Numbered from the stretch's first letter, positions 53,445-60,613 are shown. The stretch: DNA of 64,000 bases from a virus (IMGVR_UViG_3300046665_000548:124001-188000); one strand, 5' to 3'. Notes: a model not told the origin generated them from the letters alone. Made by a program: numbers and translations.

Positions 53445-53909
53445 CTACCTGAACTTTTCGACGGCCCTACAAAGGGCTTCGATTTCGAAGTTGGACATTT
53501 GCGAGCGGAGACGATCACGAACCGCTTCAATAGCGGCACGGGTTTCGTCACGATCCTTTTGCGCCTGTTCGGCGGCGGCGCGGGCCTTCTCGTCTTCAAG
53601 TCGGCGCTTCTCAGAAACGGCGGCTGCGTGAGCAATACGGTCCTCGATGGCCTTAAGACCATCTTCGGTTATCGTGTATAAACGGACAGTCCAAACCCGT
53701 CCATGCTTCTCTGGATCGTACCCAAACGAGTGGCGAGGCGCTGGGATATCTTTTTCCTCAGCGGAGACCAGCCCTCGCTTCATGAGGCTTTCGAGGATGC
53801 TTGCGTGGGTACTGCCCCACAGCCATCCAGCGCCCTGATACCAACCTTTCTCCCTGTACAGGGTCCAGAGAAAGCTCTTCTGTGAGGTGCCGAGTGGGCG
53901 GGTTTTCAT
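53445..53909 (-). CDS. winged-helix plus coiled-coil protein (154 aa)
   Basis: First gene after an early-type promoter. Residues 1-80 resemble a winged helix (ASILESLMKRGLVSAEEK, RLYTITEDGLKAIEDR); residues 85-140 are an Ala/Glu/Arg coiled coil. Perhaps a regulator. Confidence 0.6.
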   Translation of the reverse strand: MKTRPLGTSQKSFLWTLYREKGWYQGAGWLWGSTHASILESLMKRGLVSAEEKDIPAPRHSFGYDPEKHGRVWTVRLYTITEDGLKAIEDRIAHAAAVSEKRRLEDEKARAAAEQAQKDRDETRAAIEAVRDRLRSQMSNFEIEALCRAVEKFR

Positions 53910-53916
53910 GGTTGCA

Positions 53917-53944
53917 AATCTACCATGAAACTGAGTTTCGTCAA
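53917..53944 (-). promoter_or_regulatory. early-type promoter, minus strand (TTGACG-N16-TAGATT)
   Basis: Reverse-strand hexamers at 53939-53944 and 53917-53922; the -10 ends 7 nt before the ATG at 53909. Confidence 0.65.
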
Positions 53945-53945
53945 G

Positions 53946-54608
53946 TCATTTCTTGAACTGGATAGGTTGCTCGGCAGGGTCTATCATGACTAATCCGGCA
54001 TATGCAGCCCAAGTCTTGGGGTCGCCAAGATTCTTTTCCAAAGCCGCAAGATGAATTTCAACCTGGGGGAAATTCATTAGACCAACCTCTACGGCGGCCT
54101 GTCTGGCGTTCCACTGCGCCTCGTTATAGACAGTAAGCGCGGCATGAGCGTTCGCGTAAACTCGACCAGCCTGTTTCAGTTCTTCGAAAAACTGTTCGTA
54201 GGTCCCGTGATAACGTCCGTCTTCTTTTCTGTATTCGAAATTATTACGGATATTGTCCATGATTTCTCGTTCATGGCCGTATTCGTTCCTGAGGTAGCGA
54301 AGAGCTTTCCTGACCTTGGGCGCAACCGTTCCGTAGCCGCAGTTGCCGTGAACAACGTGTTCGCCATCAGCCATGCGATGAGTCAAATCACCGATATGCT
54401 CGGTATCCCAAGCGTAAAGACCTGCGCCGTGGTGAATATTAGGATTGCCGTTACAGGCACCGCCCATATTTTCAGGCTTTCCCAACTGACCTTTCGCGAG
54501 ACCATCGAACGCTTTGATAGCATTTGATTTGGCTGGCTCCGGTAGAGCCAAGATGACGGCCCATCCGCGAATAACCTCTTCTTCATTGATCAGATCACGA
54601 TATCGCAT
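53946..54608 (-). CDS. late protein with capsid-targeting-like N-terminus (220 aa)
   Basis: Begins MRYRDLINEEEV (I-N-E), 4 nt after a late core. GGACNGNPNIHHGAGLYAW and VVHGNCGYGTVAPKVRKALRY form a central Cys/His/Gly-rich region that may bind metal or form a small enzyme core; the C-terminus is helical. No family recognised. Confidence 0.6.
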   Translation of the reverse strand: MRYRDLINEEEVIRGWAVILALPEPAKSNAIKAFDGLAKGQLGKPENMGGACNGNPNIHHGAGLYAWDTEHIGDLTHRMADGEHVVHGNCGYGTVAPKVRKALRYLRNEYGHEREIMDNIRNNFEYRKEDGRYHGTYEQFFEELKQAGRVYANAHAALTVYNEAQWNARQAAVEVGLMNFPQVEIHLAALEKNLGDPKTWAAYAGLVMIDPAEQPIQFKK

Positions 54609-54612
54609 GCGA

Positions 54613-54618
54613 TATTTA
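54613..54618 (-). promoter_or_regulatory. late promoter core, minus strand
   Basis: CTAAATA on the minus strand, 4 nt before the ATG at 54608; inside the 3' end of the 54616 gene. Confidence 0.65.
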
Positions 54619-54810
54619 GTGCTTCTCTACCTTGCGAACGAGTTGAGTCAGTTGATCGGATGTAATGTCGTATACGCGTAAATTCGGCGTTGGTGCGAGA
54701 AGCCAGTATTTCGAATCGAACTCGGACGAGCACGAGGAATCAGCGCCCATGGCTGCTGCGAGTAACACGCATCCTGGGCGCATTAGCGTAATGTCAAAGC
54801 ATATTTTCAT
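54616..54810 (-). CDS. hypothetical protein (64 aa)
   Basis: Hydrophobic, Cys-containing N-terminal half and a basic helical end. Follows the 54823 gene on the same strand with a 12-nt gap. Confidence 0.5.
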   Translation of the reverse strand: MKICFDITLMRPGCVLLAAAMGADSSCSSEFDSKYWLLAPTPNLRVYDITSDQLTQLVRKVEKH

Positions 54811-54822
54811 CTGAACAGTCCA

Positions 54823-55095
54823 TTAGCCCCATCGGAGCTTAAAGAGTGCGGCGTCACGTGCCCGTCTGAAATAGAAACTCGATTTGTACCATGTCCAGTT
54901 AAATCCTTCATCGTACATATCGTGAAAGATTCCACCATCCTGATAATGGATCGATCCGGTAATTGGAGTTTTAAAGATATGCTCACCCCACTCGCCAGCC
55001 TCCTGTAGAGGTCCGAATTCATTGAGCGTTATGACGTGAGGTAAGCGCTTCTTAAGCCAATCATCAAGCTCAGACTGTTTAACCCGCGTCGGCAT
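54823..55095 (-). CDS. small protein of the 'FxF..x..A..FKLRW' group (90 aa)
   Basis: HTH-like start (SELDDWLKKRLP), strand-rich centre with Trp, and the ending SSFYFRRARDAALFKLRWG that matches 53228 and 60668. Overlaps the Thg1-like gene by 17 nt. Confidence 0.6.
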   Translation of the reverse strand: MPTRVKQSELDDWLKKRLPHVITLNEFGPLQEAGEWGEHIFKTPITGSIHYQDGGIFHDMYDEGFNWTWYKSSFYFRRARDAALFKLRWG

Positions 55096-55900
55096 GGAAC
55101 ACCGGATCGGCGTCTTCGAAGATCATTTCCACTCGGTTTTTTATCTTTAGTATCTTTGGGAAGTGGAACGTCCGTAGACGACTTCTCACAACGGGACCAG
55201 TCGGCCGTCTTGCCTCTGGAATGAGAACTAATTTCTCAGCAGGAAGCTCAGCCTCGAACACCTCTGAACGAATGAACGTCCCGCGTTTGAACGCTTCGGG
55301 ATAATCCTCGAACGTCACACCCTTCTCGCTCAGCAATTCAACCATTCCCTGACGAGATACGCCATTAAGCCGCTTGTGGCTCAAATGATGATGTGCGGCC
55401 ATCGAAACGGAATTGCGTTCGGCGTCGAGCACTCTCCAGAGAATTGCATTGGCAGCTTCTTCCTTTGACGGAAGCTCAAACACCCGAGCGTCGAAATGCG
55501 GAAGCTTGTCAGCATTCTTCGCGAACTGTTCGCTGCTTGCTAGCACAGCCTGATTGAAACGGGCCGTCGCCATGCCAGCAAGGATCGAGCATAGCTTCTG
55601 CACCTTGCCGCCAAACATCAGTTCCTGAGCCGGGTTCTCGCCATCGAGGTACCAAAGCAGAGAAATTTCATCCGACTGCGTATAGCCGATAACCGCATTT
55701 GTTTTCTGAACCAAATAAGATGCGGTCTCAACCATGCAGGCGTGAAACTCGGCGTCGAACGGGCGGACCATTCCCTTAGTGAACTTAGAGAAACCTCGGC
55801 CGTCAATTCGAGCATAGAGCGGCTGCCGCGCATCGAAACGAAGGGAGGTCTGCGCCGACTCGTACTGTTTCATACGGTCGCCCAAATCATCTTTAAACAT
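55079..55900 (-). CDS. Thg1-like 3'-5' polymerase (tRNA-His guanylyltransferase superfamily)
   Basis: 273 aa. YARIDGRGFSKFTKG (about residues 28-42) and IGYTQSDEISLLWY (about 69-82) carry the two catalytic Asp sets of Thg1 (RIDGRxFxxF and GQSDEYSF), which form the palm-like metal site. HHHLSHKRLNG follows where Thg1 binds tRNA. Bacterial and viral Thg1-like proteins add nucleotides to 5'-truncated tRNAs in the 3'-5' direction. It fits a role in repairing phage or damaged host tRNAs. Confidence 0.85.
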   Translation of the reverse strand: MFKDDLGDRMKQYESAQTSLRFDARQPLYARIDGRGFSKFTKGMVRPFDAEFHACMVETASYLVQKTNAVIGYTQSDEISLLWYLDGENPAQELMFGGKVQKLCSILAGMATARFNQAVLASSEQFAKNADKLPHFDARVFELPSKEEAANAILWRVLDAERNSVSMAAHHHLSHKRLNGVSRQGMVELLSEKGVTFEDYPEAFKRGTFIRSEVFEAELPAEKLVLIPEARRPTGPVVRSRLRTFHFPKILKIKNRVEMIFEDADPVFHADAG

Positions 55901-56291
55901 CACTGTCCTCTCGGAGGAGACCTTTTCGTTTCAGTCCGGCAACCTCGTCGTCAGGCACGAATCTTTTCATCCCGTTGATGAACGTGACTTTCGTGTAGCT
56001 GGTTGTCGTCCCACCCGTGTAAAGATCAAGCTCGATCTCGCGCTTGATCTCGTCTAGTACACGCGACCGTTCTTCGTTGAGTTCAACGACAAGCTTTTCA
56101 TTCAGCCGGAGTGCTTCAACGGCAGCAAGAAACTCACTCACGTTGCCTTCATTACGAGGATCAGCGTGTAGGGCTTCGACAGCCTTCCGGTGCCGCTCAC
56201 GCGCCTTCTCGCCATCAACCTTCCACGCTTTCGTGTAGGCTTCGTTAGCAAGGTCGAAACGTTTTCGCTCGTCTTTGGTCTGGGCTCGCAT
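55893..56291 (-). CDS. hypothetical charged protein (132 aa)
   Basis: ATG at 56291 overlaps the upstream stop. Highly charged helices (DERKRFDLANEAYTKAW, EIKREIELDL), then a strand pair SYTKVTFINGMKRFVPD. No family. Confidence 0.6.
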   Translation of the reverse strand: MRAQTKDERKRFDLANEAYTKAWKVDGEKARERHRKAVEALHADPRNEGNVSEFLAAVEALRLNEKLVVELNEERSRVLDEIKREIELDLYTGGTTTSYTKVTFINGMKRFVPDDEVAGLKRKGLLREDSDV

Positions 56292-56569
56292 TACTTTACT
56301 CGAAAGCATGTATGATAGGGACGAACTAGCTGAAAATACTCGTCCTTTTTGGGCTCAGATGGCTTCGCGGACTTTTCATCTTTTTCCGCGTCATCTTCTT
56401 CTTCGGTAGCGTGCTCTTGGGCTATACCCGTGTGAGTCTTTACCAAAGCGAGGCCCGCTGCTTCGCACAAGTCCTTGGAAGCGAAACCGTCGAAACGATC
56501 TCGCTCCAAGCGCACGTCAGCACCACTCGATTGCTGGATGAAGAGCAGCGTGAATAGGAGCGTCCACAT
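56291..56569 (-). CDS. secreted small protein (92 aa)
   Basis: Signal peptide MWTLLFTLLFIQQSSGA, then two Cys (DLCEA, HTCFR) around an acidic low-complexity loop (EEEDDAEKDEKSAK). This disulfide-bracketed layout is similar to the 30412 protein. Confidence 0.6.
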   Translation of the reverse strand: MWTLLFTLLFIQQSSGADVRLERDRFDGFASKDLCEAAGLALVKTHTGIAQEHATEEEDDAEKDEKSAKPSEPKKDEYFQLVRPYHTCFRVK

Positions 56570-56988
56570 TAGACGAGCGCATCCTTGACTACCTGCGACG
56601 CAACCTTGCCGTCATAACGACCACCGTAGTTGTCCTTCAGGTGCTTCATCACGATGCCCATGTTCGCGCTGGGGTTCTCTCGGCGGATGACGAGAACGAC
56701 TTCACGAAGCTCATCCTGGCTCATCTGCTGCGGCAGATAAGCTTCGAGAATTTTGATTTCGGCCGCGATCTTGTCCGAGGGGGCAAGACCCATGGTCTCG
56801 CGGGCATTCTTGAGGAACTTTTGAACCATCGCGATAGCCTCCTCCTCGGTGGTCTCGCGATTACCCGCGTCCTTTCCGACGCGATCCGCTTCGCCCTTCA
56901 GGGCGGTAAGCAGACCGATGGCGGTCTCGTCCTTTGCCTTGCGAGCCTGGAGTTGATCGGCGCGAATGCGCTCCATCAGCGTCGTCAT
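56569..56988 (-). CDS. YqeY / GatB-tail domain protein
   Basis: 139 aa, full length for YqeY. MERIRADQLQARKAKDETAIGLL, EEEAIAMVQKFLKNARET, EIKILEAYLPQQMS and GIVMKHLKDNYGGRYDGKVAS follow the family order. YqeY shares the tRNA-binding tail domain of GatB, the amidotransferase that makes Gln-/Asn-tRNA; the stand-alone function is unproven. Another translation-linked gene in this block. Confidence 0.85.
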   Translation of the reverse strand: MTTLMERIRADQLQARKAKDETAIGLLTALKGEADRVGKDAGNRETTEEEAIAMVQKFLKNARETMGLAPSDKIAAEIKILEAYLPQQMSQDELREVVLVIRRENPSANMGIVMKHLKDNYGGRYDGKVASQVVKDALV

Positions 56989-57030
56989 GATACGGTCCTC
57001 TATATTAAAGAATGCGTGTGTACCAGAAAA

Positions 57031-57573
57031 TCAGCTTTTGGCAACATTGTTTCGTGAATTTGGTGCAGAAGAACCACTGCACAGGAGTGGTACCAGAGGG
57101 CGCTTCGCCAGATTGCTGTTGGCATATCGGTTATCGTGAGAGACCTCTTCGCCAAGCCAGTCCGGCGTAACAAAGTCTTCATCCTCTCCCCCAAGCTCGA
57201 TTTCGGCCGTCACAAGCCCGTCGTGCGCACCTTCGAACACATCCACATGCCAGACATGCGAGGGATCATCTTTAACCAACACGTGATATCGCGTCTTGGA
57301 AAGAACGTACTCGCACAATTTGAGCATTTCGTTCGCGTCATCGTATGGCACCTCATATTCGTACTCGGCGCGAGATACCCCGGATGTCTTGCCCTTGACT
57401 GTCAAAAATCCCTGACGCCGGTCGCCGTCCACGACTGTACGAACGCGCACGACCGATGGCTTGGTTTGAAGGTAGCCCTGGCAGAGCTTTTCGCCGTTGG
57501 CGCTTTTCCAGCAGCCAATCTCCCGCCAGCCATCACTCTTAACTAGGAATTTTCTCTCAATCTCTACAGGCAT
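57031..57573 (-). CDS. CYTH-domain triphosphate tunnel phosphatase
   Basis: 180 aa. EIERKFLV at residues 4-11 is the E-x-E-x-K signature; RVRTVVDG, FLTVKGK, YEYEVPYDD, WHVDVFEG and VTAEIEL supply alternating charged strands of the eight-stranded tunnel. Family members hydrolyse tripolyphosphate, thiamine triphosphate or make cAMP. A short C-terminal extension is disordered. Possible role in removing 5'-triphosphates or polyphosphate (inference). Confidence 0.85.
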   Translation of the reverse strand: MPVEIERKFLVKSDGWREIGCWKSANGEKLCQGYLQTKPSVVRVRTVVDGDRRQGFLTVKGKTSGVSRAEYEYEVPYDDANEMLKLCEYVLSKTRYHVLVKDDPSHVWHVDVFEGAHDGLVTAEIELGGEDEDFVTPDWLGEEVSHDNRYANSNLAKRPLVPLLCSGSSAPNSRNNVAKS

Positions 57574-57609
57574 TCATTTTCCCCAACTAAAGTAAGTTCT
57601 GATCCCTCC

Positions 57610-57615
57610 TAAATA
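57610..57615 (+). promoter_or_regulatory. late promoter core (TAAATA)
   Basis: CTAAATA, 5 nt before the ATG at 57621. Confidence 0.65.
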
Positions 57616-57620
57616 GCAGG

Positions 57621-58097
57621 ATGATGACCATTCGGGAAATACTGTTGTTGCTTGAGAGCGAAGAAATTCAGCCTCCGGATCACGTTCGGGCGGCGGAGAT
57701 GGATTCCAGGCTGCGCGACGTTGTGAGCGCTCTCCCACCGGTTACAGAGTGGGTCCCGCTTTTGAGGTCTCAAGCATGGTTCTCTCCGTTGCATTTCAGC
57801 GGCAACGAGGCAAATGCCATGGACTTCCAACCGAACGAATACGTATATTCACCAGTGGTCGATATTAGAACTGACCCGACCGCAAGAAGCGCGCATTATC
57901 GTAGAGGCGTGAAGAAGTATGTCGCGGCATTACGGCGCGGCGATACCTTGCCTCCGATCACGTACGTGTGGAATGCCCATTACTTAAAATGGAACATGCT
58001 CGACGGCAACCACCGTTCACAAGCTTACGCAGAGACAGGCACCTCAAAGATGCCTGCCATCTTTGCTTACCCTATTCGGGCTTTACTCCAACGGTAG
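57621..58097 (+). CDS. ParB/sulfiredoxin-like protein with capsid-targeting-like N-terminus
   Basis: 158 aa. Begins MMTIREILLLLESEE (L-L-E). The C-terminal half has YVAALRRGDTLPPITYVW and LKWNMLDGNHRSQAYAETG, matching the ParB N-terminal fold (strand, then DGxHRxxA). That fold is found in CTPases, nucleases and sulfiredoxins. Leaderless late gene; a packaged DNA-acting protein would make sense (inference). Confidence 0.7.
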   Translation: MMTIREILLLLESEEIQPPDHVRAAEMDSRLRDVVSALPPVTEWVPLLRSQAWFSPLHFSGNEANAMDFQPNEYVYSPVVDIRTDPTARSAHYRRGVKKYVAALRRGDTLPPITYVWNAHYLKWNMLDGNHRSQAYAETGTSKMPAIFAYPIRALLQR

Positions 58098-58469
58098 GTC
58101 GCGATCTCGTTCAATAGGGGAATTGAGGAAGGCCGTCTTATCAGGACGAGTCGCTTTGTCCTCACGGGTCTCTCGTTTACGGCGACGCATCTGCTTGGCA
58201 ACCTTCTCCATGGCTACACCAAACGCGACGTAGATATCCTTGTGGGAATGTTCGCCAATGAATGGAGGTATACTTCCAACGTGAACGTTTACTGTGCAAA
58301 CGTAAGACGAGCCTTCTTGGCGGAAATGCACGGATGCAGATGTTATTCGATTGAACCATTTCGAAGCTGTCAGGACGATAGTGCTACGAACATGTTCGGG
58401 GAGAGCATCTCCTAGATCAATATGAGCCCCTTGAACTGTGATCTCTTTATCGACACCTTGAAGCTTCAT
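58083..58469 (-). CDS. hpf: ribosome hibernation promoting factor (HPF/RaiA) homologue
   Basis: 128 aa from the ATG at 58469, which has GGAGAG upstream. ITVQGAHIDLGDALPEHVRSTI, WFNRITSASVHFRQEGSSYVCTVNVHV, and IYVAFGVAMEKVAKQMRRRKRE follow the beta-alpha-beta3-alpha plan and the basic C-terminal helix of HPF/YfiA. It has the short-form body plus a 20-residue tail. These factors dock in the ribosomal A/P sites and silence 70S ribosomes. Rare in phages. Confidence 0.8.
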   Translation of the reverse strand: MKLQGVDKEITVQGAHIDLGDALPEHVRSTIVLTASKWFNRITSASVHFRQEGSSYVCTVNVHVGSIPPFIGEHSHKDIYVAFGVAMEKVAKQMRRRKRETREDKATRPDKTAFLNSPIERDRDLPLE

Positions 58470-58534
58470 GCATTCTCTCCATTGGGTGACATATTTGTGG
58501 TTCGATTCCACGATGCCGTCAAGGACCCCTGAAC

Positions 58535-58540
58535 TAAATA
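58535..58540 (+). promoter_or_regulatory. late promoter core (TAAATA)
   Basis: CTAAATA, 5 nt before a GTG at 58546. Confidence 0.6.
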
Positions 58541-58545
58541 TAACC

Positions 58546-58893
58546 GTGCAGATCATTGGAACAAATCGTCGCGAAGGAATTGACTGGGTTCAAGATAAAC
58601 TCGGTCCTATGTGCCCGCGCACCACGGCCGAAACAACTTTCTTGGGGCTTCTCAAGGAAGGTCAGATCATCGGCTGCAAATCCGCATTCATTCTAGCGGA
58701 AGACATGGGAGACGATGATCTTCGCAACATCGCTACCGATGAAGTAAAAAAGCGAATGTCCGAACAGGACAAGAAGCGACGTAAAGCACCTCGCGCGAAT
58801 AACAATTTCGCAGTAAAGCGAGACGGCAGCGAGGACGATGGTTCTTTGATCACCGTCCAAGTGCCAAACCCTACGCCTTCTTCGCAACCTTAA
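58546..58893 (+). CDS. late hypothetical protein (115 aa)
   Basis: GTG start set by the late core. TNRREGIDWVQDKLGP start, helical middle with FLGLLKEGQIIGCKSAFILAED, then a basic, Asn/Arg-rich stretch and a Ser/Pro tail. Resembles small virion-associated or assembly proteins, without a match. Confidence 0.55.
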   Translation: MQIIGTNRREGIDWVQDKLGPMCPRTTAETTFLGLLKEGQIIGCKSAFILAEDMGDDDLRNIATDEVKKRMSEQDKKRRKAPRANNNFAVKRDGSEDDGSLITVQVPNPTPSSQP

Positions 58894-59539
58894 TTCGATA
58901 GCTGCGAACCTGCGCGCGGATTTCACCCCGATCATACTTTGCGAACCGCACAAGATTTTCCATCAACGCCAGCACCAGAGCGGGACTGTACTTGTGGCCG
59001 TACAAGGGCCAGAGAGTATCGAGCAGGACGCGCGGGATGGTGGGCTTGGCTTGGACGAACATCACGTACTCAGGAGCGCCGTTCTTATTGAAGCGGCGCT
59101 TGAACTTGCTCTGGCCACCCTTGCCCTGGACGAAAATGGGCGGATGCTTAGAACGATCATTATAGAGCTTGCTCACCACCTTTTGGACCTCAGCCATGGT
59201 TGCAGGCTTCGCCTTGGGCGTAACCTCTTCGTACCACCAACGCCAAATGCGTGAAGATTGATAGTCACGAGGCTTTGACGCCTTGAACCTTTTAGGTCCT
59301 GCTTCTAGCTGAGCGTAAAATCCGACCTCGGCCGAATCATAATCAGTAAAGCTTTGTACCCAACGCAACTGGGTACTAGCGACAACCGTTCGGCCGTTCC
59401 AACCTTCCCAGCCAACAAAGTACCAGTTATTGGCCGCCCGACCCAAGACCAACTTGGCTTCGGTCTGGAGATGAGGAACCCTCATAAGAATTTCGGCTGG
59501 TTGTAGTGTAAGATCAAGAGTTGATCCAAACAAACCCAT
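58871..59539 (-). CDS. hypothetical protein (222 aa)
   Basis: N-terminal 90 residues are strand-rich and aromatic (NWYFVGWEGWNGRTVVAS), the C-terminal part is basic and helical. A sigma70-like promoter (TTGTGT-N17-TACAAT) can be read on the minus strand about 45 nt upstream. No family. Confidence 0.55.
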   Translation of the reverse strand: MGLFGSTLDLTLQPAEILMRVPHLQTEAKLVLGRAANNWYFVGWEGWNGRTVVASTQLRWVQSFTDYDSAEVGFYAQLEAGPKRFKASKPRDYQSSRIWRWWYEEVTPKAKPATMAEVQKVVSKLYNDRSKHPPIFVQGKGGQSKFKRRFNKNGAPEYVMFVQAKPTIPRVLLDTLWPLYGHKYSPALVLALMENLVRFAKYDRGEIRAQVRSYRIKVAKKA

Positions 59540-59783
59540 GGCAAACTCCTCTGTTATGGGCTCAGATGATGTAAATCACCAACGCATATATTGTACGATA
59601 CTTCACGTATACACACAAGAGCTATGTTATTTGCTCAAACGACTTTGTTGCTTCAACTATTGTTCGTTTTTACTTTGGCTTGTTTTTGGCTTTACTTGTC
59701 TAATCTTAAAGTATGCACGTTTTGAACAGTATTCTCATAGATCAATACAATCATAAAACGAGTGACAAATTCGGAGAATCTGG
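59540..59783. other. AT-rich intergenic region
   Basis: About 240 nt between divergent genes, with long T/A runs. It holds the minus-strand promoter noted for the 58871 gene. A plus-strand frame here (59538-59756) has a weak TTG start and no ribosome site and is not called. Confidence 0.3.
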
Positions 59784-59789
59784 TAAATA
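59784..59789 (+). promoter_or_regulatory. late promoter core (TAAATA) for the ArfA-like gene
   Basis: 28 nt before the ATG at 59818, with GGAGAAGG as ribosome site in the leader. Confidence 0.5.
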
Positions 59790-59817
59790 CAAGCCATTCC
59801 CAACTATGGAGAAGGAA

Positions 59818-60135
59818 ATGCGTAAGGTGCCCAGGCGAAGGAGCACGACTGCTCGTGCTCTGTCCGACACTCGCTACCGTCAGCGGGTAGTCATCTCGAA
59901 GAAGGTTTATTCCAGGAAGGCTCGATCTCAGAAGGTCGAGCCTTCTGACTTCCGGGGATGCGGAGATTGGGTGGGGTATTCTCCGCATATAGTGCGGAGA
60001 ATGATTGGCACGCCCGGAGAGATTCGAACTCCCGACCTACAGGGTAGAAACCTGCCGCTCTACCGGCTGAGCTACGGGCGCATGCGATTATTTAACATTC
60101 TCGATACCAAAAGAATAGCAAAAATGCTTGCATAA
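59818..60135 (+). CDS. ArfA-like alternative ribosome-rescue factor candidate
   Basis: ATG with GGAGAAGG 4 nt upstream. The first 45 residues are basic: RALSDTRYRQRVVISKKVYSRKARS resembles the E. coli ArfA core (ALLHDPLFRQRV..NKK..SY.RK), with a short deletion at GKGS. A 10-bp hairpin (59916-59945) lies inside the frame at codons 33-43, and no stop occurs until 60135, deep in an antisense tRNA gene. Host arfA also carries a hairpin inside its frame, giving a truncated nonstop mRNA. The active product would end near the hairpin. Confidence 0.45.
   Translation: MRKVPRRRSTTARALSDTRYRQRVVISKKVYSRKARSQKVEPSDFRGCGDWVGYSPHIVRRMIGTPGEIRTPDLQGRNLPLYRLSYGRMRLFNILDTKRIAKMLA
59916..59945 (+). terminator. 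hairpin inside the ArfA-like frame
   Basis: GAAGGCTCGA (59916-59925) pairs perfectly with TCGAGCCTTC (59936-59945). No T-run follows, so RNase III-type cleavage is as likely as termination. Confidence 0.5.
60006..60081 (-). tRNA. tRNA-Arg (TCT)
   Basis: 76 nt on the minus strand. Loop TTTCTAC on GCAGG/CCTGT gives UCU, reading AGA (and AGG). Acceptor GCGCCCG/CGGGCGT, G73, CCA encoded. A hairpin (ATTCTCCGCA/TGCGGAGAAT, 59979-60003) just 3' of it could define the transcript end. Confidence 0.95.
60089..60094 (-). promoter_or_regulatory. late promoter core for tRNA-Arg (TCT)
   Basis: TTAAATA on the minus strand, 7 nt before the tRNA 5' base. Confidence 0.6.
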
Positions 60136-60233
60136 CTTGATATTTTGGTGCATCTTGAATGCTCGTTGTGTGAGCACCGCAGTTCATGAGTCGATCCGAT
60201 GGTTGCATTGCATTGCAGCAGAAGGAGAAGATC

Positions 60234-60608
60234 ATGTATTACGGAGATTTCAGCAACACCGAGGACGTGTGCAGAGCGTTCGACATCGGCTACGTCGATG
60301 GCGTAATCGTCTTTGCGGCCTACGAGATAGACGGGTACGAAGGCTCCGCCGACGTGCTTTATATCAAGGACGGCAAAATCTATCATGTTACGGGCAGTCA
60401 TTGTTCCTGCTACGGCTTGGAAAATCAATGGTCGCCCGACGAGATGCCCATCGAGGCTCTGCGACACGTCGTGGAGAATGGGAGTTACGGCATTATGCAC
60501 GACCACAAGGAGGGCTTGCTCTCACTGTTGGAAGTGTTGCACGAACTGAACCTCGAAGGAGCTAAGCCGGAAACGGTTCAAATGGCTCTAAAGCTCGTCT
60601 ACGGATGA
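60234..60608 (+). CDS. hypothetical phage protein with 'CSCYGLENQW' motif (124 aa)
   Basis: ATG at 60234 with AAGGAG upstream. Acidic domain with GSADVLYIKDGKIYHVTGSHCSCYGLENQW, a motif widespread in phage orphan proteins (Cys-x-Cys-Tyr-Gly...W-x-P). Function unknown. Confidence 0.65.
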   Translation: MYYGDFSNTEDVCRAFDIGYVDGVIVFAAYEIDGYEGSADVLYIKDGKIYHVTGSHCSCYGLENQWSPDEMPIEALRHVVENGSYGIMHDHKEGLLSLLEVLHELNLEGAKPETVQMALKLVYG

Positions 60609-60613
60609 GACCA

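Noticed and set aside
59538-59756. Plus-strand frame of 72 codons
   Set aside because: Weak start, no ribosome site, Cys/Leu/Phe-rich by AT-rich composition, and it lies in the promoter region.
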